Of a stretch of 64,000 bases of DNA, positions 26,823 to 34,029 are shown one piece after another. Made by a program: the position numbers and the translations under genes. Source of the stretch: Syntrophaceae bacterium (GTDB lineage: Bacteria > Desulfobacterota > Syntrophia > Syntrophales > PHBD01); the NCBI GenBank assembly GCA_013177825.1, contig JABLXX010000002.1:558001-622000 (forward strand), in the 5' to 3' direction. The first letter of the stretch is position 1, and each line of letters starts with the position of its first letter. The notes below the pieces were generated by a model. The model was not told the origin of the DNA, did not search any database, and saw only the letters and a program-made list of their open reading frames with translations.

Positions 26823-27983
26823 TCACAGGCCCAGGAGTTCCCGGGCGATGATGAGGCGGCGGATCTCCGACGTGCCGGCGCCGATCTCGATGAGCTTGGC
26901 GTCCCTGAGGAAGCGCTGTACGGGGTACTCGAGCATGTAGCCGTACCCGCCGTGGATCTGCACGGCCTGGTCCGCAATGCGGCAGGCCATCTCGGCGTTG
27001 AAGAGAATGGAAGCCGCGGCGAGCTTGTGGACCTCCGTGCCCTTTCCGCCTCTCCGCTCCTGGTCCGCCAGGAGCGCGGCCTTGTAGCAGAGCGCCCGGC
27101 CCGCCTCCAGTTGCGTGTACATGTCCGCGAGCTTGGCCTGGATGAGCTGGAAGGCGCCGATGGGTTTCCCGAACTGGACCCGCTCCTTCGCGTATCGGAG
27201 GGAGAGTTCGAGGCAGGCCTCGGCGATTCCGATGGACTCGCCGGCGTAGAAGGCGCGCTCCACGTCGAGGCCCGACATCAGGACGTGGATGCCCCGGTTT
27301 TCCTCTCCCAGGACGTTTTCCGCGGGGATCCGGCAGTCCTCGAGGACCAGCTCCGCCGTCGGGGAGCCGCGGTGCCCGTACTTCTTCAGCTTCCTGGAAA
27401 CGGAGAACCCGGGGAGCGCGGTGTCGAGGATGAAGGCGGTGATGCCTTTCGCCCCCTTCGCCCGGTCCGTCTTGGTATAGAGGACGACCGTATCGGCGAC
27501 GGTGCCGTTGGTGATGAACATCTTCGTCCCGTTGACCACGTAGTGATCGCCGTTTCGTACCGCCACGGTCTGGATGCTGACGGCGTCGGAGCCCGCGTTC
27601 GGCTCCGTCAGGCCCAGGGCGCCGATGTGTTCTCCGGTGCAGAGGGGAGGCAGGTACTTCCGCTTCTGGTCATGGCTGGCGTTGTGGTTCAGGTTGTTGC
27701 AGCAGAGGTTGGCGTGGGCGCCCCAGGAGAGGGCGACGGCGGGGCTGGCCTTGGCAAGCTCCTCCAGGACGATCACGGCGGAGAGCAGGTCCGCCCCGGC
27801 ACCGCCGTACTCCTCGTCCACGGTGATCCCCATGACGCCCAGGCCCGCCAGCTTTTCCCACATGCCTTCGGGCCAGGCGTCCTCCGCGTCGATCTCCTCG
27901 GCGATGGGCCAGATTTCCTTGGCGGCGAAATTGCGGACGCTTTCCCGCAACATGAGATGCTGGTCGCTGAAACGATAATCCAT
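26823..27983 (-). CDS. Acyl-CoA dehydrogenase, isovaleryl-CoA dehydrogenase-like
   Basis: 386 residues, full-length FAD acyl-CoA dehydrogenase (LTEPNAGSDA FAD motif; MFITNG; QIHGGYGYM). The catalytic base appears to be Glu242 in MSGLDVERAFYAG. The C-terminal motif is EIGAGTSEIRR, where most family members have the catalytic Glu of YEGT. This swap is diagnostic of isovaleryl-CoA dehydrogenases, so a branched or otherwise bulky acyl-CoA is the likely substrate. Electrons would pass to ETF, which is not in the window. GAAAGGAGACGAGC precedes the ATG. Confidence 0.9.
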   Translation of the reverse strand: MDYRFSDQHLMLRESVRNFAAKEIWPIAEEIDAEDAWPEGMWEKLAGLGVMGITVDEEYGGAGADLLSAVIVLEELAKASPAVALSWGAHANLCCNNLNHNASHDQKRKYLPPLCTGEHIGALGLTEPNAGSDAVSIQTVAVRNGDHYVVNGTKMFITNGTVADTVVLYTKTDRAKGAKGITAFILDTALPGFSVSRKLKKYGHRGSPTAELVLEDCRIPAENVLGEENRGIHVLMSGLDVERAFYAGESIGIAEACLELSLRYAKERVQFGKPIGAFQLIQAKLADMYTQLEAGRALCYKAALLADQERRGGKGTEVHKLAAASILFNAEMACRIADQAVQIHGGYGYMLEYPVQRFLRDAKLIEIGAGTSEIRRLIIARELLGL

Positions 27984-28020
27984 GCTCGTCTCCTTTCCCG
28001 GACGGAACCGCAGGGAGTGT

Positions 28021-28944
28021 TCAGAAGTTCACCGCGCCGATCCCCTTGAGACCGAGGATCTTCCTCGCTTCGTCCGGCCCGGCGGGTTCGATGCCCAGTT
28101 CGCGGGCGATCCGGACGATCTTCGCCACCTGCTCCGCGCTGCTCCTGGCCATGACGCCCTTCTCCAGGAAGAGGTTGTCCTCCAGGCCGACCCGGCAGTT
28201 GCCTCCCAGGAGGAGGGACTGGTTGCAGATGGGAAACTGGGCGCGGCCGGCGACGCAGACGGAGAACTCGAAGTCGCCGATCAGGCGCTTCGTGTAGTCC
28301 ACCAGGAACATCAGATTTTCCGGGCTGGCCGTGATTCCGCCGAGGATGCCCATGACGTACTGGATGTAGACGGGCTTCTTCACATAGCCCCGCTCGATGA
28401 GGAAGGCGACGTTGTTGACCATGCCGGAGTCGTACACCTCGAACTCCGGCTTGGTCCCGTTGGCGTTGAAGATCGCCGTGAACTCCCGCATGGACCTGAA
28501 GGTGTTGGGGAAGATGAAGTCCTCCGTCATGGCGAGGTATTGCGGTTCCCACTCGAACTTGAACTCCTTGAACTTGTCGAGGGCGTGAAAGAGGGCGAAG
28601 TTCAGGGACCCGGCGTTGAAGGACGCCAGCTCCGGCTTGAAGGTGGAAACCGGGACGAGGCGCTGCTCCGCCGTCATCCCCAGCCCGCCGCCGGTGGTGA
28701 TGCAGACGATCATGTCGCAGCGGTTCCGGATGGAAGTCAGCACTTCCGCGATGAGTTTGATGTCCGGCGTCGGGCGCCCCGTTTCGGGATCGCGGACGTG
28801 GATGTGGGCCACCGCTGCGCCGGCCTCCCAGGCGGCGACCGCGTCATCGGCGATCTGTTGCGGGGTGATAGGGAGATGGGGGGACATGGTCGGCGTGTGA
28901 ATGCTGCCGGTGACGGCCGCGGTGAAAATGGCCTTTTGCTTCAT
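28021..28944 (-). CDS. Beta-keto acid cleavage enzyme (BKACE, DUF849)
   Basis: 307 residues. The zinc HxH motif is in VAHIHVRDPETGRPT (about residues 46-60), near the expected TTGGG (ITTGGGLGMT). BKACE enzymes condense a beta-keto acid with acetyl-CoA to give acetoacetate and a new acyl-CoA, as in lysine fermentation (Kce). As first gene of the operon, it could supply the acyl-CoA that the following dehydrogenase oxidises. GGAGAGGAGAGC precedes the ATG at 28944. A sigma-54 promoter lies 72 bp upstream. Confidence 0.9.
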   Translation of the reverse strand: MKQKAIFTAAVTGSIHTPTMSPHLPITPQQIADDAVAAWEAGAAVAHIHVRDPETGRPTPDIKLIAEVLTSIRNRCDMIVCITTGGGLGMTAEQRLVPVSTFKPELASFNAGSLNFALFHALDKFKEFKFEWEPQYLAMTEDFIFPNTFRSMREFTAIFNANGTKPEFEVYDSGMVNNVAFLIERGYVKKPVYIQYVMGILGGITASPENLMFLVDYTKRLIGDFEFSVCVAGRAQFPICNQSLLLGGNCRVGLEDNLFLEKGVMARSSAEQVAKIVRIARELGIEPAGPDEARKILGLKGIGAVNF

Positions 28945-29015
28945 TTTTGCTCTCCTCTCCAGCCTTGGCGGCGGGTGCCGATTTCTTTGAATCGCTTCGG
29001 GATTGCCTTGCATGA

Positions 29016-29031
29016 AGCAAGCGGTGTGCCT
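29016..29031 (-). promoter_or_regulatory. Sigma-54 promoter of the BKACE/acyl-CoA operon
   Basis: Read on the minus strand: AGGCACA, four bases, TTGCT (29031 down to 29016). The invariant GG (29030-29029) and GC (29018-29017) are separated by exactly 10 bp. It lies 72 bp upstream of the BKACE start and near an NtrC-type activator gene. Confidence 0.75.
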
Positions 29032-29215
29032 GTTCCGGAATGGGCATTCCGAAGGCGGGGAAACGGACGGGAGAAGAGAATATCGGAAGGATGATCGGGA
29101 TGTTGCGACAGCAGGAGGCGCCGGGATGATGCTGCGGGCCGGAGGGACGGAGCCCCGCTTCGATGAATTCCGGATCTGTATGAATACCGATCAGAGTTTG
29201 TGCAGAATCAATACA

Positions 29216-29237
29216 TGGATTGTACGATATCAATCCA
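29216..29237. promoter_or_regulatory. Inverted repeat TGGATTG-N8-CAATCCA
   Basis: Seven-base arms at 29216-29222 and 29231-29237 overlap the response regulator stop codon and lie about 190 bp upstream of the sigma-54 promoter. It could be an activator-binding site or a transcript-end hairpin; no T-run is present. Confidence 0.35.
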
Positions 29238-30675
29238 CCCGGGAATTCAGGATTCGTTTCAGCCTCTGCCTGGTGATCTTCAGTGCCAGGGCGGTTCGGG
29301 ACTGGTTCCCCTGGTAATGGGAGAAAACCGCCTCCACGTAAGTTTTTATAGCCGAGTCCAGGGCGACCGGAACCGGGGCGGTCCGGTGGGACCGGTTCCC
29401 CTGGAAATGCGGCGGAGCGCCCTCCGCACGAGTCTTGACGATCGGATCCGGGGCTCTGTTGTCGCGAGGAGAGCTTTTCGCCGGAGCGGAAATCTTCCGG
29501 GAAGCGATATGCTCCAGGGGAATGTCCGTCGTCCGGATCCATTCCCCTTCGCACAGAAGCATCCCCCGTTCGACGATGTTCCTAAGTTCCCGGATGTTCC
29601 CCGGCCAGGAATAGTCCGACAGGATCGCCAGGGTCTCCCGGTCGCATCCGCTGACGCTCTTGTTCAGTCCCCGGTTGTAGCTGTCGATGAAATGCTTGAT
29701 CAGCAGGGGAAGGTCGCTGATTCTCTCCCGCAGGGGCGGGATGAGCAGGGATATCACATTGAGCCGGTAATAGAGGTCTTCCCGGAATGTCCCCTTCTCG
29801 ACCTCCCGGAACAGATCCTTGTTGGTGGCGGCGATGATCCGGACGTCCAACTTGAGCTTTTTTGTCCCGCCCACCCGCTGGATTTTCTTTTCCTCCAGGA
29901 ACCGGAGCAGCTTGACCTGCGTCTTCTGTGTGATCTCCCCGATCTCGTCGAGAAACAGGGTGCCCCGGTCCGCCAGTTCGAACATCCCCCGCTTTTGCCT
30001 CATGGCGCCCGTGAAGGCGCCCTTTTCATGGCCGAACAGCTCGCTCTCCAGGAGCCCCTCCGACAGGGACGCGCAGTTGACGGTAACCAGGGGATCTTCG
30101 CAGCGGGGTCCGTTGTAGTGGATTGCGTTGGCAAAGAGCTCCTTCCCGGTTCCGCTCTCCCCCATGATCAGCACCGTTGACTGGCCGTTCTTGGCCAGCC
30201 GGCGGCTGAGATCGATCAGGCGCCTGATCTTCGGGTGGGCCGTGACGATATTGTCGAAGCTGTACTGCTCCTTGCTGGTGGAGCGGATCTTGTTCACTTC
30301 GGCGACGGCCTTCCGGGAAGCCAGGCACCGGGCCAGGGCAAACATCAACTCTTCGATGTCGAAGGGCTTCGCGATATAGTCGTAGGCGCCCAGCTTGACG
30401 GCTTCCACGGCCCCCTTGATCCCGCTGAAGGCCGTCATGATGATCACGGGCACATCCCCGTCCAGGGCCCTGATTTTCTGCAGCACCTGCATGCCGTCCA
30501 TATCCGGGAGCTTCACATCCAGGAGAATGACGTCGGGACCGTGCTCCCGGAACATCGCCAGGGCCTCTTCGCCGCAGACGGCGGTCATAGTCAGGTAACC
30601 CTCGTGCGAGAGGGCCTTGTCCAGGGAGTGCAGGAGCAGCTTTTCGTCGTCGACGATCAGGATGGAGTGCTTCAC
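29230..30675 (-). CDS. Sigma-54-dependent response regulator, NtrC family
   Basis: 481 residues. A receiver domain (1-120, phospho-acceptor Asp53 in LLDVKLPD) is followed by a sigma-54-interacting AAA+ domain: Walker A GESGTGKE at 172-179, GAFTGA at 219-224, LFLDEIGE near 240-247. A Fis-type helix-turn-helix forms the C-terminus (442-481). Residues 412-433 are a degenerate copy of 442-463, so the DNA-binding end contains a partial tandem duplication. The start is GTG at 30675, overlapping the kinase stop (GTGA). It is the obvious candidate activator of the sigma-54 promoter at 29016-29031. Confidence 0.92.
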   Translation of the reverse strand: MKHSILIVDDEKLLLHSLDKALSHEGYLTMTAVCGEEALAMFREHGPDVILLDVKLPDMDGMQVLQKIRALDGDVPVIIMTAFSGIKGAVEAVKLGAYDYIAKPFDIEELMFALARCLASRKAVAEVNKIRSTSKEQYSFDNIVTAHPKIRRLIDLSRRLAKNGQSTVLIMGESGTGKELFANAIHYNGPRCEDPLVTVNCASLSEGLLESELFGHEKGAFTGAMRQKRGMFELADRGTLFLDEIGEITQKTQVKLLRFLEEKKIQRVGGTKKLKLDVRIIAATNKDLFREVEKGTFREDLYYRLNVISLLIPPLRERISDLPLLIKHFIDSYNRGLNKSVSGCDRETLAILSDYSWPGNIRELRNIVERGMLLCEGEWIRTTDIPLEHIASRKISAPAKSSPRDNRAPDPIVKTRAEGAPPHFQGNRSHRTAPVPVALDSAIKTYVEAVFSHYQGNQSRTALALKITRQRLKRILNSRVD

Positions 30676-32327
30676 GTTCGTTTCCCCCGATGCGCTTGAA
30701 GCGTTCTGCCGGCGGGCAGGAACACGCGGAACGTCGTTCCTCCGTCCGGCTGGCTTTCTACCTCGATCCGGCCGTTGTGATCCTCGATAATCTTGTGGGT
30801 CACCGTCAGTCCCAGGCCTGTCCCGGCGTTTTTCGTCGTGAAAAACGGGTCGAAGATCTGGCCCAGGTGCTTCGCGGGAATGCCGATGCCCGTGTCGATG
30901 ACGTCGACGAAAATCCAATTCCCGTTCCTGGCTCTCCGCTTTGCCGTGCCCGTTCTCACGGTGATCGTCCCGCCGCCGTTCATGGATTCCATGGCGTTGA
31001 TGGCCAGGTTCAGGAATACCTGTCTCAGGCGGTTGGGGTCCGCGCGGACGACGGCCTGCTCTCCGCTGAAACTCGTTTCCCAGGCGATGTGTTTGCGGGC
31101 CATTTCTTTTTTCAGCAGGGAAAGCGTTGTCGAGAGGAGTTCATGGAGATCGAATTCCTCGATCTGGAGCGGGACGGGCCTCACGAGGTTGAGGATTTCC
31201 CGGATCAGGCGCTCGACCCGGTCGATCTCCCTGCGGATGTTTTTCAACTCTGCCTTCCGGGCATCGGCCTTGCCGGGATTTCGTTCCAGATTCTGGACGG
31301 TGGTGTAGATGCTGGCCAGGGGATTCCGGATTTCATGGGCGATGCCCGCGGCGATGCGTCCCAGGGCGGCGAACTTCTCCACCCGGACGAGGTAATCGTC
31401 CATCCTCTTCTTTTCCGTCAGGTCCGTGATGATGGTCACGGCGCCGAGGGTCTGATGGTTTTCATCCAGGACGGCAAAACCGCTCAGGTTCAGGATGAGG
31501 TTCCGGCTGTCCGAGCCCTGGTACGGGAAGTCGAAGAACTGGATGTCCTCGTTCTTCTTGAGCGCCCGGTAGATCCTGTTCCGATCGCGCCTGTTAAACC
31601 GGAAAATGTCCTGGATCCGGAGTGTTACGGCTATCTCCTTCGGAAGGCCCAGGATTTCCTCGGCCCGGGGGTTGACGTTCAGGACGCGGCCCATGAGATC
31701 CGTGACGATTACGCCGTTGGTGGAGCACTTGATGATGTTTTCGGAGAGGGCCTTCTCGTCGGAGAGCGCCCGGTAGAGCCGGGTGTCTTCGATGATGATG
31801 GAGGCCTGGTTGGCGAAGATCGTAAGAGACTCGACGTCGTCCTGGGTGATTTCCATGCGGGTCCGGTAGCGGTCTACGCCCAGAATGCCGAGGATCTTGT
31901 CCTTGATCTTCAGAGGAACGTAGAGGACCGACTTTCTTTCCTGCTGTCCGTTGATCACCAGGTCGATGGCCGTTGCATCGGCCGCCTTTTCCGTGTCGGG
32001 GATGAATCGGGGGGCTCCGGAACGGATGACCTTGGTCTCGTAGCAGTCGTGCCGGTCAAGGATCAGCGGCCTTTCCCAGGCCCTCCGCTCCCCTTTCGGC
32101 GTAAATCCCTTGATGCATTTGCATTCCAGCTTTTCCTGGTCGTGATTCAGGAGCATGACGATGGCCCGGTCGAAATTCAGGCCGATCATGGCACTGCCCG
32201 TGATTTTGTCCAGGACTTCGTCCAGATCGGGCGAAGCCGTGAGAAGAGAGCTGATCTCGAAGACGTGGTTCAGAAGGTTGTTCTTGATCCGGAGTTTTTC
32301 ACTCAGGACGGCTTCCCGGCGGGCCAT
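30672..32327 (-). CDS. Sensor histidine kinase (GAF-PAS-HisKA-HATPase)
   Basis: 551 residues, no membrane segment, so a cytoplasmic sensor. A GAF domain (about 35-195), a PAS domain (about 210-320), the HisKA helix with the phospho-His in GIAHEIRNPLAS (about 355) and an ATPase domain (NLAINAMES, DTGIGIP, GTGLGLT) are in order. It should phosphorylate Asp53 of the overlapping response regulator in answer to an intracellular signal, possibly an acyl-CoA or redox cue. GGAAGGAAAACC precedes the ATG at 32327; the upstream extension to 32480 is rejected. The stop overlaps the regulator by four bases. Confidence 0.92.
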   Translation of the reverse strand: MARREAVLSEKLRIKNNLLNHVFEISSLLTASPDLDEVLDKITGSAMIGLNFDRAIVMLLNHDQEKLECKCIKGFTPKGERRAWERPLILDRHDCYETKVIRSGAPRFIPDTEKAADATAIDLVINGQQERKSVLYVPLKIKDKILGILGVDRYRTRMEITQDDVESLTIFANQASIIIEDTRLYRALSDEKALSENIIKCSTNGVIVTDLMGRVLNVNPRAEEILGLPKEIAVTLRIQDIFRFNRRDRNRIYRALKKNEDIQFFDFPYQGSDSRNLILNLSGFAVLDENHQTLGAVTIITDLTEKKRMDDYLVRVEKFAALGRIAAGIAHEIRNPLASIYTTVQNLERNPGKADARKAELKNIRREIDRVERLIREILNLVRPVPLQIEEFDLHELLSTTLSLLKKEMARKHIAWETSFSGEQAVVRADPNRLRQVFLNLAINAMESMNGGGTITVRTGTAKRRARNGNWIFVDVIDTGIGIPAKHLGQIFDPFFTTKNAGTGLGLTVTHKIIEDHNGRIEVESQPDGGTTFRVFLPAGRTLQAHRGKRT

Positions 32328-32463
32328 GGTTTTCCTTCCCTCTCCAGCACGTGGGTTCACCCATATCAAAAAATGTCCGTTCTCTCCATCTCTCCACAAG
32401 CAATATTCGTGCGTTCTCGCCGAAGCCGCCGGCTGCGCCCCCCGTGAATGCCGGTCGGTCCGG

Positions 32464-32597
32464 GGCGCGGGGGCTGTCACGGGGGCTTCCGCCGTCGCGA
32501 AAACGTTTCCGCTTTCAGCGATTTGAAACCAAAGCGCCGTGGAGGTGGAAACGTTTTCTGATTGCTCCTCTGGAAACCCCCGGCCGCGCCCCCGCGG
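32464..32597 (-). repeat. Palindromic repeat family B, copy 3
   Basis: About 134 bp with the same outer arms as the other B copies (GGCGCGGGGGCTGTCACGGG and GCGCCCCCGCGG) and the inner dyad CGAAAACGTTTCC/GGAAACGTTTTCTG. It lies in the divergent gap between the kinase and queF, with about 90 bp left for a queF promoter. Confidence 0.8.
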
Positions 32598-32689
32598 ACG
32601 GAAGGTTCATCACGGACACGGAGGTTGTTTTTCTCCGGTGGATTTGCTATAGGATTCGCCCTGTTTGCCAAGGAGGGGGGGAGATCGCC

Positions 32690-33106
32690 ATGGCGAAGAT
32701 GACCTCGAAGAAGGACCTGGAGGGCCTGACTCTCCTGGGGGAGGACAAGACCCGGCCGGGGAAGAAGCTGGAGACGTTCCCCAACCACAACCCGGAACGG
32801 GACTACACGGTGACCCTCCGGACGGAGGAGTTCACCTGCGTATGCCCCGCCACGGGGCAGCCCGACTTCGCCGTTCTCACCATCCGCTACATTCCGGACC
32901 GGAAGATCCTGGAGTCCAAGTCCCTGAAGCTTTACCTCTGGTCCTACCGCGACCGGGGCGTCTTCCACGAGCACGTGACGAACGCCGTCCTGGACGACCT
33001 GGTGGCGGCCCTGTCGCCGCGCTGGTGCAAGGTCACCGGCGAGTTCGCCGTCCGCGGCGGCATTTCCATCACCGTCGAGGCGGAGTACAGGGCCTCAGGC
33101 TGTTGA
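32690..33106 (+). CDS. queF: NADPH-dependent 7-cyano-7-deazaguanine reductase
   Basis: 138 residues, the short (YkvM-type) form. QueF reduces preQ0 to preQ1 in queuosine biosynthesis. The catalytic Cys52 and Asp59 are in TCVCPATGQPDF, and the substrate-binding ESKSLKLYL follows. AAGGAGGGGGG precedes the ATG; the frame upstream to 32351 runs through repeat B. The last codons and the TGA lie inside a family A palindrome, so the C-terminal residues SGC are encoded by repeat sequence. The queuosine precursor transporter lies 164 bp downstream, supporting the assignment. Confidence 0.95.
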   Translation: MAKMTSKKDLEGLTLLGEDKTRPGKKLETFPNHNPERDYTVTLRTEEFTCVCPATGQPDFAVLTIRYIPDRKILESKSLKLYLWSYRDRGVFHEHVTNAVLDDLVAALSPRWCKVTGEFAVRGGISITVEAEYRASGC

Positions 33107-33219
33107 AAAACGCCCGCCTGCTGCGTTTCCCTCATCCTGCGCCACTCGACGTACCAAAAAGTACGACTCGCGGCTCAGGATTTCGGGGGCCTTGCATCCG
33201 GGCATTTTTGAACAGCCTG
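33096..33219. repeat. Palindromic repeat family A, copy 5 (full length)
   Basis: A 124-bp palindrome with arms CAGGCTGTTGAAAAACGCCCG and CGGGCATTTTTGAACAGCCTG and the central dyad CTCGACGTACCAAAAAGTAC. Its first 11 bases encode the end of queF. Confidence 0.85.
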
Positions 33220-33270
33220 TATGGGTGGATTTTTCAAAAAATAAATCTGACCTGTTTTTCGAGTGAATGA

Positions 33271-34017
33271 ATGATGAATGAAACCGCAAACGGGCGATCC
33301 CGGTGGCTGCCGGCCATCACGGCCCTCTTCGTCACCTCCCTGATCGTCGCTAATCTCATCGCCGTCAAGCTGATCCAGGCGGGACCACTCGTCCTGCCTG
33401 CGGCGGTCATCATTTTCCCCCTGTCGTACATCTTCGGGGACGTCCTGACGGAGGTCTACGGATACGGCCGGGCCCGGCGGGTCATCTGGACGGGCTTCGC
33501 CTGCAACCTCCTGGCGGTCCTCGTCATGCAGGCGAGCATCCAAATCCCCGCCGCTTCCTTCTGGACCCTGGGGTCCCTGGACGGGACCGTTTCGAACCAG
33601 GCATATGAAGCCCTCCTGGGATTTACGCCCCGGCTCCTCATGGCATCCTTTGCGGCCTATCTCGTCGGGGAATTTCTCAACGCCTTCGTCCTGGCAAAGA
33701 TGAAAATCATGACGGCGGGACGCTTCCTCTGGATGCGGACCATCGGCTCCACCGTCCTGGGCCAGCTGGCCGATTCGGCCATCTTCATCGCCGCGGCCTT
33801 CTGGGGCATGATTCCACCGCCCGTCCTGGGGACGATGATCGTCACGCAGTGGCTCGTCAAGAGCGCCTACGAGGCGGCCTTCACACCCGTCACCTATCTC
33901 GTCGTGGGATTCCTCAAGCGGGCCGAAGGGTGCGACGTCTACGACCGCCACACCCGCTTCAGCCCGTTCCTGTGGGGAGAACGTTCCCGGGAGACGTCGC
34001 TCCGCGGGAAGAGCTGA
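33271..34017 (+). CDS. Queuosine precursor transporter (VUT/YhhQ family)
   Basis: 248 residues with about six membrane segments (LFVTSLIVANLIAVKLI; LPAAVIIFPLSYIFGDVLTEVYGYG; later NAFVLAKMK, GQLADSAIFIAAAFWG). The sequence FGDVLTEVYGY is the family hallmark. YhhQ-like proteins import preQ0/preQ1. Its position after queF supports a role in queuosine precursor salvage. Two in-frame ATGs (33271, 33274) are possible and no strong ribosome site is seen. The 50 bp before the start carries AATAAATCTGACCTG, a short motif repeated before the gene at 37559. Confidence 0.88.
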   Translation: MMNETANGRSRWLPAITALFVTSLIVANLIAVKLIQAGPLVLPAAVIIFPLSYIFGDVLTEVYGYGRARRVIWTGFACNLLAVLVMQASIQIPAASFWTLGSLDGTVSNQAYEALLGFTPRLLMASFAAYLVGEFLNAFVLAKMKIMTAGRFLWMRTIGSTVLGQLADSAIFIAAAFWGMIPPPVLGTMIVTQWLVKSAYEAAFTPVTYLVVGFLKRAEGCDVYDRHTRFSPFLWGERSRETSLRGKS

Positions 34018-34029
34018 GGAGACGCGGCC

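Noticed and set aside
32399-32414. Sigma-54-like box upstream of the histidine kinase (ACGCACG-N4-TTGCT, minus strand)
   Set aside because: The near-invariant GG of the -24 element is CG, so I do not call it a promoter.
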